Made by a program: the position numbers and the translations under genes. A stretch of 64,000 nt of DNA, taken from assembly GCF_035607555.1 (NCBI RefSeq), contig NZ_JAVHWZ010000002.1, positions 1 to 64,000 of the forward strand. The letters run 5' to 3'. This stretch comes from Candidatus Bealeia paramacronuclearis. GTDB taxonomy: Bacteria; Pseudomonadota; Alphaproteobacteria; UBA9655. The notes under the pieces were generated by a model. The model saw nothing but the letters and a program-made list of their open reading frames with translations, made no database searches and was not told the origin of the DNA. Below are positions 30,379 to 38,386 of this stretch, one piece after another. Every line of letters starts with the position of its first letter. Position 1 is the first letter of the stretch.

Positions 30379-31155
30379 ATGAAATCGCAAGAGCTCTCCC
30401 CTGGTGTTTCTCTCTATATTTTTGACGAGCTTGAAACCACCATGGTGGAGGCACGAAAGCGTGCCCAAACAGGTGCTTCTCAAGGAACTACGGTGGTTGC
30501 TCTCAAACAAACTCAAGGACGAGGACGCCTTGGACGCACATGGATTTCTGAGCCCGGAAATCTTTACATGACCACGCTTTTAAAACCTGCCCTTGAGATG
30601 AAGGATGCGGGAAAAATTTCACTGATTGTGGGACTTGCTTTAAAAAATGTTTTGGAATCTTATGTCAAAGATTCAGAGGTTCAACTAAAATGGCCCAATG
30701 ATGTTTTAATCAAGGGACAAAAAGTTGCGGGTATTTTGCTCGAGATGATTCCAGGAGTGGAGGAGGGGAGTTTCATCCTTCTTGTAGGAATTGGGGTTAA
30801 TGTTTCTCATTATCCCGAAAATGTCCGCTATCCCGCAACATCTTTGGCCTCTTTGGGTGTTTCTCTTGATCCGACCCAATTGATTCAGCCCATTGTGACA
30901 ACACTTCTAAAGATGACAGAAAATTTTGTAAGTGATCCTCAGTTCAATTGGAAAAAAGATTGGATGGCTTCGGCTTATGGTCTTGAGAGAGCGATTCTTC
31001 TCACCCATGATTCGGGGAAAATCGTAGCCCAAGGGATTTACCAAGGTATTGATCACAACGGGTCCCTCGTGATTCAAGACGATACTGGAAATATGTGTGC
31101 CTATTATGTCGGCGATGTCGTTTTTCAAAAGGTGCCGCTAAAAACCTCTTTTTAG
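30379..31155 (+). CDS. birA: Biotin--protein ligase
   Basis: This enzyme activates biotin with ATP and attaches it to the biotin carrier of acetyl-CoA carboxylase. The biotin/AMP loop is QTQGRGRLGRTWIS, and the catalytic Lys lies in LKWPNDVLIKGQKVAGIL. It has 258 residues and no N-terminal helix-turn-helix, so it is a ligase only and not a repressor. Placement directly after nuoN is common in alphaproteobacteria. Confidence 0.95.
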   Translation: MKSQELSPGVSLYIFDELETTMVEARKRAQTGASQGTTVVALKQTQGRGRLGRTWISEPGNLYMTTLLKPALEMKDAGKISLIVGLALKNVLESYVKDSEVQLKWPNDVLIKGQKVAGILLEMIPGVEEGSFILLVGIGVNVSHYPENVRYPATSLASLGVSLDPTQLIQPIVTTLLKMTENFVSDPQFNWKKDWMASAYGLERAILLTHDSGKIVAQGIYQGIDHNGSLVIQDDTGNMCAYYVGDVVFQKVPLKTSF

Positions 31156-31262
31156 TAAGAAAATCTCTCTCTTCACATCACAAAAAAATTTAAACTTGAT
31201 TTAAATTTGAATTCCAACATATCCTTAAAATATTATTATTTTATTGAATGTTGGGTTTAAAT

Positions 31263-31760
31263 ATGTCGATCTCTTTAGAAGAAGCCAAGATTATCATTAA
31301 TAATCTGGACCTTACTCATGTGATGAATCGTGTTCGGAAAGAAAAACACTGGAGCCCTCGCATGGTTCAGGTGGCGACTCAATTTTACAAAAATTTCTTA
31401 ATTCTGTGCAAAAAACATGAAGACATTCATCTCTCCCCCTCTCTTCAAATTGATGAAATCTGGCATGCGCATATTCTTTATACGCAAGATTATTATGAGA
31501 TGAGTGAGAAGGTTTTTGGAAGTTATCTTCATCATCAACCCATTCATGAAGAAGAATCTCAAGAGAGCGGAGCCGAAAATGGAATCCAACTTCTTCAACG
31601 TTTGCATGGCGAAGAATTTGGAGCCCCTATTTATGACGCCGTTTATTCATTTCAGGATTTAAAATTTGCGTTTTTAAATTTCACTATAAATCGCGTAATT
31701 AAGCCCTTTTCAAAGGTCTTAAACGGGGCAATGGGCAATTCAACTCGATATCCAACTTGA
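31263..31760 (+). CDS. GRDP-like (DUF1399-type) protein
   Basis: A 165-residue protein with the motif LQIDEIWHAHILYTQDYYE followed by VFGSYLHHQP. This matches the glycine-rich-domain-containing protein (GRDP/DUF1399) family, best known from plants and fungi and scattered in bacteria, where Trp-His-x-His is the hallmark. Its biochemical function is not established. There is no signal peptide. The start could be ATG 31248 or 31263; neither has a strong Shine-Dalgarno. A -35-like TTGACA for the next small gene overlaps its stop. Confidence 0.75.
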   Translation: MSISLEEAKIIINNLDLTHVMNRVRKEKHWSPRMVQVATQFYKNFLILCKKHEDIHLSPSLQIDEIWHAHILYTQDYYEMSEKVFGSYLHHQPIHEEESQESGAENGIQLLQRLHGEEFGAPIYDAVYSFQDLKFAFLNFTINRVIKPFSKVLNGAMGNSTRYPT

Positions 31761-31784
31761 CAATAAGAAGAAAGCTGTTAGAAA
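31757..31784 (+). promoter_or_regulatory. Predicted sigma-70 promoter for the 26-codon gene
   Basis: A perfect TTGACA (31757-31762), a 16-bp spacer and TAGAAA (31779-31784). Transcription would start near 31792, just before a hairpin with an 8-bp stem (31795-31813). Confidence 0.55.
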
Positions 31785-31851
31785 ATTCATCACTGTGCAT
31801 TTTATAAATGCACGGATAATGTTACCACCGTGTTATTAAAGGAGTAAATTT

Positions 31852-31932
31852 ATGACAATCCTCGAAAAAATCAAAGCCCGTTTCTTCGGAATAAAAATTG
31901 CAGCTTGTAACCCAATTTGCAAAAAGCACTAA
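31852..31932 (+). CDS. 26-residue cationic peptide
   Basis: The product reads MTILEKIKARFFGIKI followed by AACNPICKKH: a short amphipathic, positively charged helix and two Cys in a C-x3-C arrangement. AAAGGAG sits at ideal spacing (31838-31844). The frame is bracketed by its own promoter-like sequence, a 5' hairpin and a double-stem terminator, which argues that it is a real transcription unit. There is no signal peptide. It could be a membrane-active peptide such as a type I toxin or small bacteriocin, or a regulatory RNA whose frame is incidental. No homolog is recognised. Confidence 0.6.
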   Translation: MTILEKIKARFFGIKIAACNPICKKH

Positions 31933-31944
31933 TGAAAATACTTT

Positions 31945-31985
31945 AATGAGAAATTTTTAGAGCATTTCTCTAAATGTTTCTCATT
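31945..31985 (+). terminator. Terminator of the 26-codon gene
   Basis: An outer stem AATGAGAAA/TTTCTCATT and an inner stem TTTAGAG/CTCTAAA are followed by TTACTTTTTAC. Confidence 0.75.
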
Positions 31986-32000
31986 TTACTTTTTACAGTT

Positions 32001-32570
32001 TTATGTTGTAAACAAATTTATCTTCTCCCAAATTGGTAACGTATAGAACCAAATAAAATCAAATGTCCCAAGCGGAAAATACGAACTAATTTCTTGCTGC
32101 CAATCGCGAAGGCTTTTCATTGATTTATCAAAATGATTGGGGCAATTTTGATTAACGATTATATATGCATAGTCTGAATAATTCCATTCAATAAATTTGC
32201 TTAACTCATTACTTGCTATGTTTGTTGCAGTTATTCCAATTTGATTGAGTTCGTTTATGATAACTCCCACTTCATCTAGTTTTTCCTTGCGTGAATCTTG
32301 TGTTTTTAGAACCTCCGACCACACAGCTTTTTTTACGTTTGCATTATCTGTGTTTTCCATTGATTGGCAAAAGAACAAAGTCCAAGCCGCATCTTCTCTC
32401 AATTTTACAACAGTTGACTCAGCCTTCCAAAACAACTCTTTTTGAGGTTGTATCCATCCTGTATAAAGAATTGAAAATAAAGAGGCAAAGACAAGTGAGA
32501 ATTTGAATTTTTTGGAGCGTCGTTTCCAAAAATTTTTCAGTTTGTCAAAAAAATCCATTTTTGTTCCCAT
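32001..32570 (-). CDS. Single-span membrane protein, unknown
   Basis: A 189-residue protein with a basic N-terminus (FWKRRSKKFK) and one membrane segment (FSLVFASLFSILYTGWI). A mostly helical external part with two Cys (FFCQSMEN, NQNCPNHF) follows. Positive charges before the helix predict an inner-membrane anchor with a periplasmic domain. The family is not recognised. ATG 32558, with GGAA upstream, is an alternative start. It lies six bases from the Cys-rich gene upstream on the same strand, probably as one unit. Confidence 0.65.
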   Translation of the reverse strand: MGTKMDFFDKLKNFWKRRSKKFKFSLVFASLFSILYTGWIQPQKELFWKAESTVVKLREDAAWTLFFCQSMENTDNANVKKAVWSEVLKTQDSRKEKLDEVGVIINELNQIGITATNIASNELSKFIEWNYSDYAYIIVNQNCPNHFDKSMKSLRDWQQEISSYFPLGTFDFIWFYTLPIWEKINLFTT

Positions 32571-32575
32571 GGGTT

Positions 32576-32839
32576 TTAACGATTACTTCTGTAGATCTCC
32601 CAGCAGCCCTTCACCAAATCAGGGGTTAGAGATTTGCATTGATTGCAGTTATCGAGATAAAGGTGATTATTACATTTTTCTCCGTGTCCTTCCTTGCAAG
32701 AGTCAACGAGTTCCTTTTGGCAGGCCTCATGACTACAGATTTTTTCACACTCCTCTTTTGTGTGTGTGGCTTGAAGGGAGGGTGATACAAAAAAAGTTAA
32801 GGATAAGACCAAATATACGCTGAGCCCAAAGATGTGCAT
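32576..32839 (-). CDS. Small exported Cys-rich protein
   Basis: An 87-residue product with a signal peptide (LVLSLTFFVSPSLQA) and a mature part of about 64 residues with eight Cys, spaced as in EECEKICSHEACQKEL, DSCKEGHGEKCNN, LDNCNQCK and KGCWE. The density suggests several disulfides. AGGGGC serves as Shine-Dalgarno and can pair with an upstream AGCCCCT (32904-32910), which may limit translation. No known family is recognised. Confidence 0.72.
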   Translation of the reverse strand: MHIFGLSVYLVLSLTFFVSPSLQATHTKEECEKICSHEACQKELVDSCKEGHGEKCNNHLYLDNCNQCKSLTPDLVKGCWEIYRSNR

Positions 32840-32846
32840 AATGAAA

Positions 32847-32910
32847 AGCCCCTGTATTAATTATTTTATCTTGAAACGTTATAACTTATTTGAGGTTGGT
32901 GTAAGGGGCT
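32847..32910 (-). promoter_or_regulatory. Possible stem masking a ribosome binding site
   Basis: AGCCCCT (minus strand, 32910-32904) is complementary over 7 bp to AGGGGCT (32853-32847), which contains the Shine-Dalgarno of the gene starting at 32839. The loop is 50 nt. It could alternatively be a weak terminator for uup. Confidence 0.35.
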
Positions 32911-32927
32911 AATTTTAAAAATTGAAA

Positions 32928-34730
32928 TTAAACTTTTCCTCGTTCCAAATCTTCCTCTTTTGAGAGAAGTTCAAGCCACCTCTCTTCTTTGAGATGAAGG
33001 GTTGTGCGATGTTTTTCGAGAAGCGTTGTTGTGCGTTCAAAATCTTGAGGTGATCGCGTGAAAAATGTAGGGTCCGACAACTGTTCCTCAAGTTTTTGAA
33101 CTTGGGCGTATAAGGCTTCAATTTCGTCGGGCAAAAGGGAAAGTTCGCGGGCTTCGTTATAGGTAAGCTTTACCTGGACTTTTGGCTTTTCAGGGGCTGG
33201 CTGCGAGTTCTTTTTTTCTGGTTTTAAAGGTGTTGCATTTGTCCTCTGAAGTGCATAGTCCGTATAACCCCCCACATACATCTGGACATGGCCTTGTCCT
33301 TCAAATGCCAAAATATGTGTTGTGATGCGATCAAGGAAGTCGCGATCGTGACTGACCAAAAGAAGGGTGCCAGGATAGTCTGACAAATATTCTTCAAGCA
33401 AATCGAGTGTTTCCATATCAAGGTCATTTGTAGGCTCGTCCAGAATCAGGAAATTACTGGGTTTGGCCAAAATTTTTGCAAGAAGAAGTCGATTGCGTTC
33501 GCCACCTGAAAGATTCCTTAAGGGGGTTAGCGCCTTTTTTCGATCAAAAAGAAAATCTTGCAAATATCCCATGACATGGCGAGGTTCGCCTTGTACAAAG
33601 ATCTGATCTCCCCCTTGTTCACACAAAGTTTGCCACGCATTCAGGTCTAGATTCAGTGCGGCTTGTGTTTGATCAAAAATGGCAATCTCAAGATTTTTAG
33701 CGCGACGAATGTGTCCTTGATCCGGTGAGATCTGCCCTGTTAAAAGTTTCAGGAGGGTTGTTTTTCCAGCACCATTAGGTCCTAAAATACCAATTCGATC
33801 GCCGCGCATAATGCGACAGGAAAGGTCCTTAATAATGGGGCGCTCCTCATAGCTTTTAAATACATGTTTAGTCTCAACAACTAATTTACTTCCTATGGGA
33901 GAGTCTTGAGAGGTAAAGGCCACCCCCCCTTGAGGGCCTTGATGCTGACGTTTTTCTTTACGCAATTCCATAAGGTTCCGAAGACGCCCCATGTTACGTT
34001 TTCTGCGGGCGGTTACCCCTTTATGAAGCCATTCCATTTCTTGGGCAATCTTCAGAGAGAGTTTTTCCTGACCCCGGGCTTCGACCTCTAAAATACCATC
34101 CGCCCATTCTTCGAAATGGGAAAAATTTTTCTCAAGAATACGTAATTGCCCGCGATCCAACCAAAAGGTTCTTTTTGAGAGTTTCTTTAAAAAGGCGCGA
34201 TCATGGCTGATGATAAGAATGGCTCCGGGATAGTGGGTGAGGTTCTCCTCCATCCATTCAATTGTCTTGAGATCCAAGTGATTGGTAGGCTCATCAAGCA
34301 ATAAAATATCAGGGCGCCCCACCAGAGCTTTGGCCATCATCACGCGGCGAGATTCACCTCCCGAAAGTGTGGCGAGATTTTTCTCAGGATCAATCTCCAA
34401 ATGGCTAAGGGCTTCTTCCAGGATGTGGGGTTCGAGTTTCTTCCCAACCTCTTGCTTTAAAAAATCGAGAATGCTCATGTCAAAAGGTGGCGCCAAAGAT
34501 TGGTCCAAAATGCCGATTTTGAGATTCGGTTTGGCGTGCCTTTCGCCCCCATCCAGCTCAATGCGTCCGGACAAGGCTTTTAAAAGTGTGGACTTGCCTG
34601 ATCCATTCCGGCCCACAAGCGCCACGCGATCTCTTGGGAAAATCGATAGAGAAATATGATCCAATATCGGTGCCCCGCCAAACGTGACGAACGCTTCATT
34701 TAAAGTGAGAAGGGGCGGAGTTACAGTCAA
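32928..34730 (-). CDS. uup: ABC-F ATPase, Uup-like
   Basis: The 600-residue soluble protein has two ABC ATPase domains. Domain 1 has GRNGSGKST and LSGGESRR; domain 2 has GPNGAGKTT and LSGGERNR, each with LLLDEPTNHLDL or LILDEPTNDLDM. The linker is basic and Arg/Lys-rich (TARRKRNMGRLRNL), and a C-terminal coiled coil (about 530-600) matches Uup. ABC-F proteins act on the ribosome; Uup also influences branched DNA stability. The start is TTG, with no in-frame ATG near. It runs opposite to the acpS cluster. Confidence 0.9.
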   Translation of the reverse strand: MTVTPPLLTLNEAFVTFGGAPILDHISLSIFPRDRVALVGRNGSGKSTLLKALSGRIELDGGERHAKPNLKIGILDQSLAPPFDMSILDFLKQEVGKKLEPHILEEALSHLEIDPEKNLATLSGGESRRVMMAKALVGRPDILLLDEPTNHLDLKTIEWMEENLTHYPGAILIISHDRAFLKKLSKRTFWLDRGQLRILEKNFSHFEEWADGILEVEARGQEKLSLKIAQEMEWLHKGVTARRKRNMGRLRNLMELRKEKRQHQGPQGGVAFTSQDSPIGSKLVVETKHVFKSYEERPIIKDLSCRIMRGDRIGILGPNGAGKTTLLKLLTGQISPDQGHIRRAKNLEIAIFDQTQAALNLDLNAWQTLCEQGGDQIFVQGEPRHVMGYLQDFLFDRKKALTPLRNLSGGERNRLLLAKILAKPSNFLILDEPTNDLDMETLDLLEEYLSDYPGTLLLVSHDRDFLDRITTHILAFEGQGHVQMYVGGYTDYALQRTNATPLKPEKKNSQPAPEKPKVQVKLTYNEARELSLLPDEIEALYAQVQKLEEQLSDPTFFTRSPQDFERTTTLLEKHRTTLHLKEERWLELLSKEEDLERGKV

Positions 34731-35040
34731 GGTAAAGTCCCATAAATTGTTGGTTTGAATAAATTTTATCTTGTGTCTAAGAGGGTGATATTAGAATGAA
34801 GGTTCTTCTACAATGCCCAAACGGACAATCTCACTGAGGTGAGATTTCATATAGTGTAGTGGTCATAATTGCATTTGAAGCTCCTAAATTCAACAAATCA
34901 TTATAGTCCGTTCTTTAGAGTTTGTAAGATTTTTTTTCATAAGGTGCCTCTGCACTCTACAAATCATCGGATTGATATGGGAGTGATTTTGCCGTAGGAT
35001 GCATAATTAGAAAAAAAATAATTATAGGTGGACACGACCC
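34731..35040. other. Gene-free stretch with a perfect hairpin
   Basis: The region separates uup from a divergent secreted-protein gene. It contains AATCTCAC-TGAG-GTGAGATT (34827-34846), a perfect 8-bp stem with a tetraloop. A 13-codon frame (ATG near 34797) ends in that stem. No RNA family is recognised; it may be part of a small RNA or leader. Confidence 0.45.
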
Positions 35041-35451
35041 ATGCGGAAAATAGGACTGGCACTTCTTTTAACATTGGGATGTGTAGGAAAAAGTTATGGT
35101 ACGTGTGTGATCAATCAATCAGGATCCAGTCAGTCTATTTCTTACGCAATCACGTGGGATCCCAGTTGTGGACTTTTAAACGTTCCTAAAACATCGGTAG
35201 AGTACATGGACCAAAGTCATATAGCGATTCCTCTTATAACTGCGGCAAAAGAAAATCATTGCAATGGAAAAATTTCTATTGAGGGAAATACTTCGTCATT
35301 GGATTTTACAACCTGTCATATAAAAAGTACTTACCAAGAAATATCTAATTATACGTTTTATATTGTGGATGCCGGATGTGAAATTGTTGAATCAGATGAG
35401 TGCAATAGTGGATCATACTCCAAAAATCCGCCCCCTTCACGTTTGAAGTGA
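35041..35451 (+). CDS. Exported Cys-containing protein
   Basis: A 136-residue product with a signal peptide (MRKIGLALLLTLGCVGKSYG) and a mature chain of mixed beta-type sequence with six Cys (TCVINQ, PSCGLL, NHCNGK, TTCHIK, AGCEIV, DECNSG). A Pro-rich end follows. GGTGG lies upstream of the ATG. It has no recognised relatives. It resembles in plan the exported proteins at 41494 and 51198. Confidence 0.7.
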   Translation: MRKIGLALLLTLGCVGKSYGTCVINQSGSSQSISYAITWDPSCGLLNVPKTSVEYMDQSHIAIPLITAAKENHCNGKISIEGNTSSLDFTTCHIKSTYQEISNYTFYIVDAGCEIVESDECNSGSYSKNPPPSRLK

Positions 35452-35500
35452 ATTCCGATAAAGTGAGGATCAGTTTAAAACAAAAACGTGAGAGTCCTTT

Positions 35501-35908
35501 TTGATCTTAGGAATTGGAAGTGATTTGGTAGATGTAAACCGCATCAAAACCGCGTATGAGCGTTTTGGGGAAAGATTTCTCGACAAAATTTTTACTCCAC
35601 GTGAACGTGAGTATGCCTTTAATCAACCGCGTCCAGAGAGGGCTTTTGCGAAACGTTTTGCCGCCAAAGAAGCCCTTGTGAAAGCTTTAGGATCTGGATT
35701 TCGAGGTGGACTTTCCTGGCAGGAAATGGAAGTTGTCAATGATGTTTTGGGCAAACCCAGCTTTGCGCTTTCAGGAAGGACGCTTCAAGCTCTACAGGAA
35801 AAAACACCTTATGGTCACCAATCACAAATTGACCTTTCCCTTTCCGACGATTATCCCTATGCTTTAGCATTTATTGTCATTTCAGCAAATCCCACTGGGG
35901 AAGGATAA
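35501..35908 (+). CDS. acpS: Holo-[acyl-carrier-protein] synthase
   Basis: This enzyme transfers phosphopantetheine from CoA to the Ser of acyl carrier protein. GIGSDLVDVNRI holds the first metal ligand and RFAAKEALVKALG the second. Its 135 residues are normal. The start is TTG: MILGIGSDLVDV is the expected N-terminus and no ATG is available. It begins the cluster acpS-lepB-rnc-era-recO-parC. Confidence 0.94.
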   Translation: MILGIGSDLVDVNRIKTAYERFGERFLDKIFTPREREYAFNQPRPERAFAKRFAAKEALVKALGSGFRGGLSWQEMEVVNDVLGKPSFALSGRTLQALQEKTPYGHQSQIDLSLSDDYPYALAFIVISANPTGEG

Positions 35909-35914
35909 AACATA

Positions 35915-36676
35915 ATGAAAAAAGATAAAAATGAAGGTGCCGTGGTCTGGGAAAATGTCCGAGCCCTTTTCTACGCGGTTGTTTTAGCAGTTGTCATTAG
36001 AACATTTGCTTTTGAGCCGTTTCACATTCCCTCTGGTTCGATGATTCCCACGCTTTTGATCGGAGATTATTTGTTTGTGAAAAAATGGGCCTATGGATTC
36101 AGCCGATTTTCTTTTCCCTTTGGTTGGTACATTCCTTACTTTCAAGGTCGGATTTTAGATCATAACAAGCCGGAACTCGGCGATATTGTGATTTTCCGTG
36201 CCCCTTCTGAGGACAATCAAGATTTCGTCAAGCGCCTGATTGGAAAGCCTGGTGATCATGTTCAAATGAAAGAAGGCGTACTTTTCATCAATGATAAAGA
36301 AGCCACCCTTGAACTTGTGGGCGAATATTCCACGGTTGGGGATGATGACGATACACTTCAAGCCGGAGAATTTACAGAAACACTTCCCAATGGAATCAAA
36401 CACAAAATCATCAAACAAATTGAATTTGGATATGCATCTCATGACAATACCCCTGTATTCGTAGTGCCTGAAGGCCATTATTTTATGATGGGCGACAATC
36501 GCGACGGATCAGACGATTCCCGAGGTCAGCGTAAAATTGGATTCATTCCTTATGATCATATTATTGGGACCCCAGCCTTTCTCTTCTTCTCAACAGGCGG
36601 ACATATCGCCATTTGGGAATTTTGGAAGTGGCTTACGGCAGCTCATTACTCTCGCATCTTTAAGGTGCCCCATTGA
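35915..36676 (+). CDS. lepB: Signal peptidase I
   Basis: A membrane serine peptidase that removes signal peptides from exported proteins, including the many small ones predicted here. One N-terminal membrane helix (ALFYAVVLAVVIRTFAF) is followed by the catalytic Ser in HIPSGSMIPTLLIGDYL, the catalytic Lys in FVKRLIGKPGD and the box GDNRDGSDDSRG. It has 253 residues. Its stop overlaps the rnc start by four bases. Confidence 0.96.
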   Translation: MKKDKNEGAVVWENVRALFYAVVLAVVIRTFAFEPFHIPSGSMIPTLLIGDYLFVKKWAYGFSRFSFPFGWYIPYFQGRILDHNKPELGDIVIFRAPSEDNQDFVKRLIGKPGDHVQMKEGVLFINDKEATLELVGEYSTVGDDDDTLQAGEFTETLPNGIKHKIIKQIEFGYASHDNTPVFVVPEGHYFMMGDNRDGSDDSRGQRKIGFIPYDHIIGTPAFLFFSTGGHIAIWEFWKWLTAAHYSRIFKVPH

Positions 36677-37362
36677 CCATTACGTTAAGTGCGCTTGAAG
36701 AATGGCTTTTGTCTCAAGATTTGCATCTTGAAAATCCAGAAGCTCTTCTTCAAGCTTTTATTCATCCCAGTACGCGTACCAAAGGCAATGCTGATTACGA
36801 ACGCTTGGAATTTTTGGGCGATCGTGTTTTGGGAATTATTATTGCACACAAACTTTACCTGGCGTTTCCTCGAGAAAAAGAAGGCGCTCTTGCTCAACGC
36901 TTTGCAAGTCTTGTAAATCGGGAAACTTTGGCTGAGATTGCAGAAGCTTCAGGGATTGCAGCTTTTATGGAGAATGTCATTCAAGAAACCACTCCTTCTC
37001 AAAGGCGGCGCGACACTATCCTTTCCGATACGTGTGAGGCGATTTTGGGGGGACTTTATTTAGAAGGCGGGCTTACTCTTTCTGAACGTTTCATTGAAAA
37101 ATACTGGACCCCAATTCTTCATCAATCCAAAACCGCACCCAAGGATCCCAAATCCACATTGCAAGAGCTTCTTCAAAAACAAGGTAAGATGCCGGAGTAT
37201 TCGGTTTTGGAATCAACGGGACCTGCCCATGCTCCCTCATTTACAATTCAAATTAGTGTTCCCGAAGGTCCCTCCCTTCAAATTCAATCCACCTCTAAGC
37301 GCGAGGGCGAACGTCTCGCTGCGCAAGAAATGTTAAAGGTATTATATAATGTCAAATCTTGA
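36673..37362 (+). CDS. rnc: Ribonuclease III
   Basis: This enzyme cuts double-stranded RNA during rRNA processing and mRNA decay. The signature ERLEFLGDRVLG and the second acidic cluster DTCEAILGGLYLEGG are intact, and a double-stranded-RNA-binding domain occupies about 155-225. The start is TTG inside the lepB stop (TTGA), giving 229 residues and tight coupling. The end overlaps era by 14 bases. Confidence 0.95.
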   Translation: MTITLSALEEWLLSQDLHLENPEALLQAFIHPSTRTKGNADYERLEFLGDRVLGIIIAHKLYLAFPREKEGALAQRFASLVNRETLAEIAEASGIAAFMENVIQETTPSQRRRDTILSDTCEAILGGLYLEGGLTLSERFIEKYWTPILHQSKTAPKDPKSTLQELLQKQGKMPEYSVLESTGPAHAPSFTIQISVPEGPSLQIQSTSKREGERLAAQEMLKVLYNVKS

Positions 37363-38251
37363 AACCTGTTGCGGATTTGTGGCCATTTTGGGGGCTCCCA
37401 ATGCTGGAAAATCCACGCTCGTGAATCAATTGGTCGGAACCAAAGTCTCGATTGTTTCCCCCAAAGTGCAAACCACACGCAATCGCGTTATGGGCGTTCT
37501 TTTAAAAGACGAAGCCCAGATGATTTTAGTTGACACCCCCGGTATTTTTGTCAAACCCAAACGTCGCCTTGAGCGCTCCATGGTTCATGATGCATGGAGA
37601 TCTCTAGAAGACGCAGATGCCTTGGTTGTGCTTATTGATGCTTCAAAACCTTCATATGATGATGTTGATCATATTTTCGAGCAACTGAAGGACTCAAAAC
37701 GTCCACTCTTTTTGGCGCTCAATAAAGTGGATATTGCTGAAAATGAACAGCTCCTCAAATTGGCAGCGCGCTATACAACGCCGCACGTCAAACAGACGTT
37801 TATGATCTCGGCGCTTAAAGGCTCAGGCGTGAAAGATCTTGAAAAAACACTGGCGGAACTCATGCCCTTAGGACCGTGGCTTTTTCCTGAAGATCAACTC
37901 TCCAACATTAGCGAGCGCCTTTTGGCAACTGAAATTACTCGGGAGAAAATCTTCCATAAACTCCACGATGAACTTCCCTATGCGATTTTTGTGGATACCG
38001 AGCAATGGGAAGAATTTCGTGATGGAAGTGTGAAAATTAACCAGCTCATTTATGTGGACCGGGAAAGTCAAAAATCCATTGTCTTGGGCAAAGACGGACG
38101 AAAAATCAAGGCCATTGGGGCTGAAGCCCGCAAAGAACTCATCGAAATTCTGGAGAGACCCGTGCATCTTTTTCTCCATGTCCGTGTGAAAGAAAATTGG
38201 ATGGAAGATCCACGATTCTATCGCAACTTTGGTCTTGAGTTTAAGGTGTGA
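37349..38251 (+). CDS. era: GTPase Era
   Basis: A ribosome-assembly GTPase acting on the 16S rRNA 3' end. The G motifs are GAPNAGKSTL, DTPGIF and NKVD, and a KH domain at the C-terminus includes VLGKDGRKIKAIG. It has 300 residues. The gene order rnc-era-recO is widely conserved. Confidence 0.97.
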   Translation: MSNLETCCGFVAILGAPNAGKSTLVNQLVGTKVSIVSPKVQTTRNRVMGVLLKDEAQMILVDTPGIFVKPKRRLERSMVHDAWRSLEDADALVVLIDASKPSYDDVDHIFEQLKDSKRPLFLALNKVDIAENEQLLKLAARYTTPHVKQTFMISALKGSGVKDLEKTLAELMPLGPWLFPEDQLSNISERLLATEITREKIFHKLHDELPYAIFVDTEQWEEFRDGSVKINQLIYVDRESQKSIVLGKDGRKIKAIGAEARKELIEILERPVHLFLHVRVKENWMEDPRFYRNFGLEFKV

Positions 38252-38386
38252 ATAGGAAAATTAATGAAAGTGTTCATTTCTAGGCTAAGAAAAAAGATCC
38301 TGATAAGCGGAGTCACTTGGCTTATCCCTAAGGCTCCTATTAGGATGACAAACCTATTTTCCTCTCTCTGGCGAAGGGCTTAAAAA

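Noticed and set aside
31248-32839. Toxin-antitoxin or defence module in the birA-uup island
   Set aside because: Neither the GRDP-like protein nor the membrane protein matches a known toxin, antitoxin or defence family; only the small peptide leaves the idea open.
34797-34838. 13-codon leader peptide with hairpin as an attenuator for uup
   Set aside because: It lies on the strand opposite to uup, so it cannot control that gene by attenuation.
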